From contig NZ_CP036261.1 of the NCBI RefSeq assembly GCF_007741475.1, positions 3,411,798-3,475,797 of the forward strand: a DNA stretch of 64,000 nucleotides. The letters run 5' to 3'. The position numbers and the translations under genes are program-made. Below the pieces are notes generated by a model. It had not been told where the DNA came from, did not search any database, and worked only from the letters and a program-made list of their open reading frames with translations. This DNA comes from Rosistilla ulvae (GTDB lineage: Bacteria > Planctomycetota > Planctomycetia > Pirellulales > Pirellulaceae). Positions 26,502 through 35,600 of the stretch are shown piece by piece; within the stretch, counting starts at the first letter, position 1, and every line of letters starts with the position of its first letter.

Positions 26502-28031
26502 ATGAGTAACACCGCTGCGACACCGAAGGTCTTGACCGTTGGGGCTTGGAGCTTGCTGGGTGCGACGCTTGGACTAGGCGCCGCCTATTTTGTCTACGTG
26601 CGAGAACTCCCCGTCTTTGAATCGACGGCGGTTGTTGCGATCCGTGGAATCGGAGCTGCCAATCCCGCGACGGAGGAATCCCAGGCGGGACCCTCCGCCA
26701 CCGAACCACCAGGTTCGTCGAGCGTTGTTGGAATCGCGGCGGAGCAACTTGTGATCCTGAGCGAACCTGTGCTCAAGCTGGCGATCGATCCGCGGGATGG
26801 GGATGTCGCTGGTTTTCTGCGGCGGCATGATTTGCAGGTCGACTACATCGACAGTTCCGCCCACGAAGGAGCGATGTTTGCGATCAAGGGGCGTGCGGAA
26901 ACGCCTTCTGCGGCGGCGGAAATTGTCGGGTCGGTTGTCGCGGCGTATGTCGGCTACGTCTCCAAAGAGGATGGATCGGAATTGTGGCAACAGACGCTTG
27001 CCCAATTCACTGAAACCCACGCGGCCGTCAATCAGCGGATCGAGGAATTGGAGCAGCAACTCGAAAAGTTGGCCTTGCCTGCGGAGGCCTCAATTCTCAA
27101 CGGAAGCGTGATCTCGCGAGCGGCGTCGGAAGCCGAGTCGCTGCAGGCCGATATGGAACATGTGGCAAGCCAGAGGTCGTTGGCGGTGACCAAATTGCAG
27201 AAGGTGGAATTGCTGTTGGCCGCCGGAGATCCCGATCCGGCGTATCAAGAACTCTTGGCGGTACTTCAAATCACGGCCCCCCCTGCGCCCCAGCCCCAAC
27301 ATTCAGCGATGGATCGACGTGATGCCAAGCAAACCGAGGCGCAGCAGCGTGCAGCGGAGATTGAACAGGTCCGTCAGCAACGCATCGCGTTGACCGAACA
27401 GGTGCAACGCGAATTGGTGCCGCTGCAGCAGGAATTGGATCTTCTGTTGTTGAATGTTGGAACCGAACATCCCAAGGCGAAAGGGTTGCGAAAACAAATC
27501 GCCGCGGTGCGGGCAAAACTTGCGAGATTGCCGGTCGTTCCCGCATCACTGGATCCCGTACCCAATCCTTTCGATCAAAGAGACGCCCCGTCGAACGATC
27601 CTGCCGAAGCGATACAGGAGAGAGATTTGCTGCGTCAGAAGATCACATCCCGGTTGGCAGCCCTACGAGTCGAGATCCAACGCCTCGACGCTCGGTACAG
27701 TACGATTGAAACCGAGCTCGATGATGCGGCGACGGTCGTCGCCGGCCAACAGCAGGTATTGCAGGAGGAGCAGCGCTTGCGTCAGGCATTGAGTCAGCAA
27801 TATCTCGCTGCTGATCAGATCACCCGCACGCTCGCTGCCGTACCGAAACTTGTTTCCCGGCAGGTAAAAGTGGTCACCGTTGTGCAGTCGCCCGATCGTG
27901 GAATGCAAATCGCCCCGAAGCTCGGCATGCATCTTGCCGGTGGCGGCGGCCTGGGCGTTCTGGCGGGACTGATGTTGTCTGGATTGTTTCTGGTGACGGC
28001 ACAGGAGAATCGATCCGACGCCTTGGGATAG
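26502..28031 (+). CDS. Wzz-like chain-length protein without kinase domain
   Basis: A 509-residue inner membrane protein with a segment near the N-terminus (SLLGATLGLGAAYFVYV) and another near the C-terminus (LAGGGGLGVLAGLMLSGLFL). Between them a periplasmic region has the Wzz-like strand LPVFESTAVVAI and then a long coiled coil rich in Gln, Glu and Arg. Unlike the protein encoded at 19,719-21,989, it has no Walker motifs. It follows the ligase gene by 128 bp on the same strand. The start ATG at 26,502 is preceded by GAGGAACG at a good distance; the ATG at 26,478 is less well placed. It may regulate chain length or link to an outer membrane channel encoded elsewhere. Confidence 0.83.
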   Translation: MSNTAATPKVLTVGAWSLLGATLGLGAAYFVYVRELPVFESTAVVAIRGIGAANPATEESQAGPSATEPPGSSSVVGIAAEQLVILSEPVLKLAIDPRDGDVAGFLRRHDLQVDYIDSSAHEGAMFAIKGRAETPSAAAEIVGSVVAAYVGYVSKEDGSELWQQTLAQFTETHAAVNQRIEELEQQLEKLALPAEASILNGSVISRAASEAESLQADMEHVASQRSLAVTKLQKVELLLAAGDPDPAYQELLAVLQITAPPAPQPQHSAMDRRDAKQTEAQQRAAEIEQVRQQRIALTEQVQRELVPLQQELDLLLLNVGTEHPKAKGLRKQIAAVRAKLARLPVVPASLDPVPNPFDQRDAPSNDPAEAIQERDLLRQKITSRLAALRVEIQRLDARYSTIETELDDAATVVAGQQQVLQEEQRLRQALSQQYLAADQITRTLAAVPKLVSRQVKVVTVVQSPDRGMQIAPKLGMHLAGGGGLGVLAGLMLSGLFLVTAQENRSDALG

Positions 28032-28378
28032 GTGGCGCGATGGAGCGGCTGAATCAGACGCGTTGACCGGTAGCCGGTCGGCCGCGTCAAATTCCTTGCA
28101 ATTCCGACCACACTCCCAGTCCCCCTACACCTCCATTTCTACTATACTCAGGGCGGCAGGAAATTTGAGTCTTGACAAAGCCGACGCTCTATGCATTGCA
28201 CGCCTAGGTAATGGCGGCGTGCGGTTGTGTCGGAGTTTGTCGAGGATTTCAGGGCGGGTGCTTCGCGGTCTGACGCGAAATCCCCAAGTCCAATGGCCCC
28301 TAGAGACTCCGATTGCCGCGTTGGCGCTGTCCTCTTGCTGGATCTCGATCTCCCACTTGCTATTTTCAGGACTACGTT
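28032..28378. other. Intergenic region, probable promoter of the secreted-protein gene
   Basis: No gene is seen. A TATACT near 28,143 could be a -10 box, but no -35 box stands at the normal distance. Nothing else stands out. Confidence 0.4.
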
Positions 28379-29557
28379 ATGATCACGCACAAAATTCTGC
28401 TTGCGGCAAGTTTCGCAGCGTTCAGCATTCCCGCCATTGGTCGATCGGTCAACGCGCAAGAATCGCTGTTGCCCGATCCAGTCCCTGTCGTTGCCGAGGC
28501 GTATGCCGAGGGAGTTGTCCCGTACGACTTTTTCGGGTATGCGGATGCTGGCGTCTTGAGGCTTCAAATCGTCGATCTGCAAAACACCGGTCAGGTCTCG
28601 GTCGAGGGGCTCAACGCCAAGTTGATCGCGTTTGATGGGATGTCGATGACGGCTGCGGTTTCGCCCAGCGGCGCTGTCGAGTTCAGCGGGGTTCAACCGG
28701 GAGCGCACAGCATTCTATTTTCGGGGCCGGGAAAGTTTGCGGCGATCGCGATCTACGTTCGCAATCGCGATTCGCAAACCGGCATTGTCGAGCCCTTGTA
28801 TATACCCACGATCACGGTATCGAGCGATCTCGAAATTCGAAACTACACGAACTACCTGGCCTATGCCAAGCCACAGTTCAAATACGACGACCGGCTGGAT
28901 TTTGCCCCGGCGGCAACGCGCGCGAAAAGCTATTACAGCGCCCAATTGCAAACCGACGGCGTAATGACGGGGCGCGTCTATGCTGTTTCAAATCAGTCGC
29001 GCGAACTCAACCGGACCACCGAGATCAACATCTACCAACGCGGACGCAAGTTGCAGACCGTGGTTTCTGACGCTTCGGGTTGGTTTCGCGTTGCCGGTTT
29101 GCAGCCGGGCGTCTACGACGTCGTCTCGACCGGCTGGCTGGGCTATGCCGCTTTCTCGTTTCAACTGCTTCCGGCAGCACCTGCCGCGGCGGCCGTCAAG
29201 TTCCGCAAGACGGCATTCCGGACGGCCAACAACAATCGGCAGGGTGCGAGTCCAACGCTGGAAATCCTGCTGATCCCCGGTCCGATGCGACCGTTTCTCC
29301 AAGAAGCTGTCGAATCGGAGATGGATCAACGCGGCGAAACGACTAACCCCATGGCGTCACCGGCAGCGGCGGCCGGTTCGCCAGCCGGTAGCCCAGGATC
29401 TGGCGGCGGCGGTGGCGGTGGCGGTGGCGGTGGCGGTGGCGGTGCAGGACTGGGAGCACTGGCAGCTGCAGCGGCCGCGGCGGCAAGTGGCGGTGACGGT
29501 GGATCTTCGGTAGCCGACAACACGGCTGCTTCGTGCAAAGTCGTAACGAACCAGTAG
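28379..29557 (+). CDS. Secreted protein with carboxypeptidase-regulatory-like domain and Gly/Ala tail
   Basis: A 392-residue exported protein of unknown function. The signal peptide is ITHKILLAASFAAFSIPAIG with likely cleavage after SVNA. The middle shows two beta-sandwich-like units (VSVEGLNAKLIAFDGM and later SDASGWFRVAGLQPGVYDVV) like carboxypeptidase-regulatory or SdrD-B repeats that usually mediate surface contacts. The C-terminal tail is a run of about 14 glycines followed by an Ala-rich stretch and a single Cys near the end. AGGA stands eight bases before the ATG. Its place at the end of the O-antigen ligase/Wzz arm suggests a matrix component. It lacks a recognisable exosortase sorting signal. 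Confidence 0.8.
   Translation: MITHKILLAASFAAFSIPAIGRSVNAQESLLPDPVPVVAEAYAEGVVPYDFFGYADAGVLRLQIVDLQNTGQVSVEGLNAKLIAFDGMSMTAAVSPSGAVEFSGVQPGAHSILFSGPGKFAAIAIYVRNRDSQTGIVEPLYIPTITVSSDLEIRNYTNYLAYAKPQFKYDDRLDFAPAATRAKSYYSAQLQTDGVMTGRVYAVSNQSRELNRTTEINIYQRGRKLQTVVSDASGWFRVAGLQPGVYDVVSTGWLGYAAFSFQLLPAAPAAAAVKFRKTAFRTANNNRQGASPTLEILLIPGPMRPFLQEAVESEMDQRGETTNPMASPAAAAGSPAGSPGSGGGGGGGGGGGGGGAGLGALAAAAAAAASGGDGGSSVADNTAASCKVVTNQ
29402..29445. repeat. GGC/GGT simple triplet repeat inside a coding region
   Basis: Some 14 consecutive GGC or GGT codons, mostly alternating as GGCGGT, encode the polyglycine run. Slippage would add or remove glycines without shifting the frame. Confidence 0.9.
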
Positions 29558-29663
29558 GCGTCGATTCGACGACGCTTTGACAAAGATGGTTGCATCAGCA
29601 TCCCGCTCTCGCATGCCAAATGGAATCCGTCGATCGGGAACACGATGTTGTGGCTGGGGGCGG

Positions 29664-32600
29664 TTAGTTTTTTGTGGATTGGTCGAGGTTCTGTTTCTCA
29701 CGACTGATGATTTCTTGCAGCGTCTCGGCGTTCCCCTCGTGGCTCATGCCTGAGATCACGACCAATGGGTCAAACGATCTCCAGACCGGCATGTTGGCCA
29801 AAAGGCCGGTTAAAACAAATCCGCTTCGCATCACCCAGGTGATGTATCCTAAGGCAAAGCTGGAGCTGGTGATTCCGACCGTGGTGAAGGTAATCGCATT
29901 GCCAAACAATTGCCCATCGATCTGGCTGCGAAATGCATCCATCTCTTCCCAAGCCATACCGGGTTGGGCGATGAAGTCGTATTGCGCGATGATGTTTCCG
30001 TCGTCGTTGCGGGTCGCTTGGGAATCGTTCGCGGCCGTTTTTTCGACGTCGCGTTCCAAGGTTATCGCTTGGCGTTGAAGTTGCGGTGCCCAGTTGAACT
30101 GTTCATCGTCGCCCAACATGACTCCTAAGATCGCCGCATCGTCTTCGTCGGTTTTGGCAAGGTCTTCCAGAATTTCGATCGCTGCAGTCTCGACCCGACG
30201 TGGCGTGACACTCTCGTTGGCTGAATTGGTGTTGGCGCTGCCAGCGGCGATCGCTGATTCCACGATGGTCAGCTTTGAATCGTCCAGGTTGTCGGTCAGC
30301 GAATTGCTGCTCGAACTATCGTTGGACGATGACCCGCTGTCCCCAACGGATCCCGTTCCGCCGGACAGATTCGCCGCCGCAATCACGATCACGACCTCTT
30401 GGGGTTCCGATGCCGCTTGGCCGTCAAAGGCGACGTAGGTAAATCGATCGATGCCGGCGAATTCGACGTCGGGGTGGTAGACGAAAGAACCGTCGGGGGA
30501 CAGAGTCAACGTGCCGTTGCTGGGGCCGGAGACCAATTGCGCCGTCAGCGGATCGCCATCGACGTCGGTATCGTTTTGCAATAGCCCGCTGCCGGTCAGT
30601 GTCTCGCCACCAACAACATCAAACGAATCGCCGCCCGCGACCGGATTGTCGTTAACCGAAGTGACGCGGACGCTTCTGGCGACAGTCGCGCTTAGCAGGT
30701 TTCCATCGTTGATTTCAACCTGCAACACTCGCGGCGTTTCGGACGGCGTTTCGCTTGGATTCCGGTACATTACCGACCGGATCGCGGCTTCGTAGTTCGC
30801 CCGAGTGTCGGTGCCAATCAACGTCAGTGTTGCCGACGCCTTGTCCCAATGCCCGTGAATGTTTCCGACGTTGGTGAATTCGAGGTTGTCTTGGTTGGCG
30901 GCATATCCGCTGCCAAACCAGATCCGTGCCGATTGCAGGGTGCTGCCGTCCACGTCGTGCAGCGTGATGTTGGCGAGCGGTGCGACGGGACCTTGGTTTT
31001 CGATGTAGCTAAGCGTCTCGGTCCCGATCTGAATCGTCGGCGCGTCGTTGGTGCCGCGCACGACGATTGAAACGACGGCTGTAGAGAGTCCATCGCTGCC
31101 ATCGCTGATTGTATACGTGAAGGTTTCAACCGCTTGTTCCCCCAGCGCCAACGATTCGAATTGGCCGTTGGGATCATAGGAGAAGGTGCCGTCGCCAAGA
31201 TTGACGAGCGTCCCCAAAATTCCAGTCGCATCGACCGAGACGAACGAAAGCGTATCGAATTCGTTGGGGTCGATGTCATTGTCGAAGACGTTGCCGGTGA
31301 TGAACGACGTTCCTTCATCGGTGATGAACCCAAATCCTCCGTCGGGGAATGCCGTCGGTGCGACGTTGGTGACGATCAGCGTCGCAGTGGATGTGGCAGT
31401 CAGCCCGAGGGCGTCGGTTACTTGTAATCCAATCGTGTAGCTGCCATCGCCGGTGATTCCGTGGGTGTTCAAGGTCGCCCAATCGGCGATTGCCAGTTCC
31501 CCCAGCGATTCGCCCGGTTCGCCAAAGATTCCATCTCCATCGAGATCCCAGCGATAGGAGACGATCGCGTTATCGACATCGGACGACAGCGAACCGTCCA
31601 GCGACAGCGACGACCCTTCTTCGATCGTGTAGGTTCCGCCCGCATGAGCAGTCGGTGCATCGTTGACTGGGGTGACCGTCAGATGGACAGTCCCCACCGA
31701 CGAGACGCCGCTTAGATCGGTGAGGGTGTAGGTAAACGAATCGCTTGCCACTTCGCCGCCACCGTGAACGTAGGTGAACGATCCGTCGGCGGCCAGATGG
31801 AACGTGGCGGCATGCAGCGGGGCGTCCAGCAGTGCGACTTGCAGCGTCTGCCCCTCGGGATCGTAATCGTTTTGAAGAACTCCACCCGGGCCGCTCTCCA
31901 CTGGCCCACCACTGACAAACAGCCCCAGTCCCTGCAGACGTTCGGCATTGATTTGGGCGGCCGTTCGCGCGGTATCGGTGATCCGCAGTTCATCGATCAA
32001 GCCATCGAAGGCGCGCGACGTCGCCTGGGCAAAATTTCCAACCGTCATGTCGATCGCTGCATCGGAAAGGACCGAACCCGAAGGCGTTCGCATTTCGGTC
32101 ACCGTTTGCAGGACGCCATCGACGTAGATCTGCGGGTCGTTCGAACTGAAGTTGGAGTCATAGACCAAGGCGACGTGGTGCCATGTGTTCAATTGGATCG
32201 ACCCGACGGGTGTTCGCCAGTCCGCCTCGCCGCCACTAAAACCAACGTTGAACAACAAGAAGCCATCAGCGGTGCCTTGGTTGCCGACCTCGAGAGCCCA
32301 GCCCGCGCCGCCGGTTGAGCCACCGTTGAAGAGACTCGATGCCTTATCGACGATCCGGCCAAAGTTGCCGCCGCCCCAATCCTCTGCGTTGATCCAACCG
32401 CTGATCGAACCACCGTTTTCAAAAATGTTATCGAGAGAGGTATCCGATCCCAATGACACGGTGCTGTTGGTTCCATTAAACGAAGCCGCCGAACCGACCT
32501 GTCCCGCGGTCGATGATCCGGCGGTTCCGGCCCCATCGTTATCGGCGGTGCTGGAATCCTGTAGGTCGCCATCCAAATGCAGCACGGCCACATTGTCGGT

Positions 32601-35600
32601 GGTCCATGTGGCACTGGGGGCACTCAGCGGCATCGCGCCGGGGTTATCGTAATACATCCAGATCGAATCGCTGTTGCTGGCTGCATCGATCGTTGGCACT
32701 CGAACCCATACATACGAATATCCCGATTCGTCCCACGATTGGATCTCGTGTGTTAAAAGAGTGCCGTCGCTGTCGATGAATCGCAGGTCCTGACCTTGAT
32801 CCTGCGTCCTGGAATAGTCGATCGTGATCGCGTCGGTCGCCGTCCCATGCAACTTGACCAACACCGCAAAGTCGGTCAGAGCGCTGCCGCTGGCCGAATT
32901 GTCCAACGTCAACAACTGGCGCTGATGCCAACTTGCGTTGTGCCAATCCGAATCGACGCTGACGTTGATCGTTCCCCCTTCGGCGACGGTAAAGTTGTCG
33001 TCGCCGGCGACCGGTGCCAACGTTGGGGTCACGTTGACGGTGACGGTTTCGATGGCAGAGACGTTCACGTCGTCGGAGACCGTAATCTGCAGCGTGTAGA
33101 GAGGGGTGGTGGTCGCATCGAGGACCGTCTGGTCGCGAAGACTCAGTTCACCTGTCGTTGCATCCAATTGAAAAGCATCCAACGTGTTGCCACCGACAAT
33201 CGTCCAGTTCTGCAACACGCTGGGGGAAGCATCCACATCGCTAGCGTTGAGCGTCCCCAGCAAGGTGCCGCTGGGTTCGATCTCGGATAACGTGAATTCG
33301 GCCCCGGCAGCTATCACCGGGGCGTTGTCGTTTTCGTCGGCGATCGCAATACTGACCGACTGCACCACCGATGTGTTGACGCCATCGCTGACCGTCACGC
33401 TGAGTGCATAACCGGTGGTGGCTTCAAAGTCGAGGTTGGTCGCATCGGCAATGGTGATCTGGCCACTGGCCGCATCGATCGCAAAGATGCCATCGAGGTT
33501 TCCGTCGGTGATCGTCCAATTGCCGAAGGTCGCGGCCGTGTCGGCATCGGATGCGGAGAGGTTGGCGACCAGGGTACCGACGCCGCTCGATTCCGAAACC
33601 GTTGCCAACGGAACGCTTGCGATCACCGGCGCGTTGTCGTTGGTGTCGGCGACGGTGACAAGGATCGCGATCACATCCGACGCGCCGCCGGTGTCGGTCG
33701 CCGCCACTTGAACCGAATAGCCGTTGTCGCCATCGCTATCGGTCGGGTTTTCAAAATCGGGTGCGGCGACGAACGAGAGTACCCCGGTGTTCGCATCGAT
33801 TGTAAAGCGGCTTTCATCGGGGCCGCCGATAATGCTGTAGACGATCGTGTCGGCAGGATCGGTTGCTGTCACCGTCTGTGCGATCGTGCTGTTTTCGTCG
33901 ATCGTCACGATTGCGTTCGACGTGACCGAAGGGGCGACGTTCAACACCGTCAATGTTGTGGTTGACGTGTCGACGCCTCCTTTGCCATCGGAAACTCGCA
34001 ATCCGATGGTATAGACGCCATCGTTGTCGATCCCGACACCTTGCAACACGGACCAGGGAAGTGTCGCCGTCGAAGTGCGAAGGACCGCCGTTTCACCAAA
34101 CGAACCGTCGTTATCGAGATCCCATTCGAACTGCAATGGATCGGTATCGGCGTCGGTCGATCCGGTCCCATCGATGGTTAATGCGTCGCCTTCATTGATC
34201 GTGTAAGGCCCGCCGGTTACCGCGATGGGAGCGGTGTTGTGGAAGGGGTTGAATTGCCGAACAAACACCCCGGTGGTGTCCCCCGGTCCCGCACCGCTCC
34301 AGACGGCAACAAATTGGTCGGGACCGACAACTGCTAGAGAGACTTGGTTCTGGTCGCCGGCGGTCGATGTATTGATGCGGAATTCGTCGCCGTTGGTGGT
34401 TCCGTCCGCGTTGTACTTTTGTGCAAAGACGCCGCTGTTGTCGATTGCTCCCGTCCGATCCCCATTCCCCTGCCAAGCGACGATGTAGCTGCCGTCGTCG
34501 GCCATGTCGACAACGGGGGAGGATTGCTCGCCGGCTTGTGTCGTGTTGACTGTTGTTGCCGCCCCGATCACATTGCCGGCGCTATCGTAACGCAGCATCT
34601 TGATCGTCGTACCCGATTCGGTCCAGACGACGACCATGCTGCCATCGTGATGAACCGCCAGATCGGATTCTCCCGCCATCGTCAAGGCGGAGTCTTCGGG
34701 CTTCAGTTCGGAGCCGACAGTGTTCCCGAACGCGTCGAATTTCTGTACTCGAATATCGCTAAAAGCCTGCCATCCGACGACATATCCGCCACCGTTGAGC
34801 ATACTGATATGCGGATTCGTTGGGCCCGTGTGAAACACAAGGATATCGTTGATGGTGGCGATGTTGTTTTCCGTAGGCCCCGTTTTGGTGCCGTCGGCGT
34901 CAAAGGTTTGCGCGAAGACCGAACGCGAGAATAAGTTGTTCTGTTCCCATACGATCGCAAAGTCTCCCGTCGCGCGATCGACGGCAACGACGGCCGATTG
35001 TTGCGGCCCGACGGTCGTGGCGTTGACTTGAATCTCGCCCCCCAACTTGTTCCCCGCTGCATCGAAGCGTTGAGCGTAGACGCCGTTGTCATCGCCGTCT
35101 TGGTTCGTGCTGGTCCATGTCGCGACGAAGTTCCCTGCCGAATCGCTTGCAACCGAAACGGCAATTTGATCGTTGGCGGTCTGGTTGTTCAGTTGAAACT
35201 CATTCTTCAACACGGTTCCATCGGCTGCGTAGATGGCACCGTAGACTCCCCATCCCGAACCATCTTGATTATCGCTCGACCAAACGACGACATAGTTGCC
35301 GTTGTCGGCGATCGCAATCGAATTCAGGCTTCCGCGATCGTGTCCCGCTGTCTCCTGGGTGTTGCTTGTGGTCGTGTTGACTCGCGATGTGGCGGTCGCG
35401 GCGATCGATGGTGTCACCCGTTCGATTGCGCCGATATCGGGCGAGGCATCGCGCGCGATGCCTCGTTGATCGACCGTTGACGGTCCGGTCGCGGTCCCGG
35501 CGTTGATCGCAGCGCTGCCAGCGACGGGCATATGCGATAGCGTCGCGCCGCCGTTGTCGGCAAGACCCGCCAATTGCGGATCGACCCCCGTCAAATCGCC

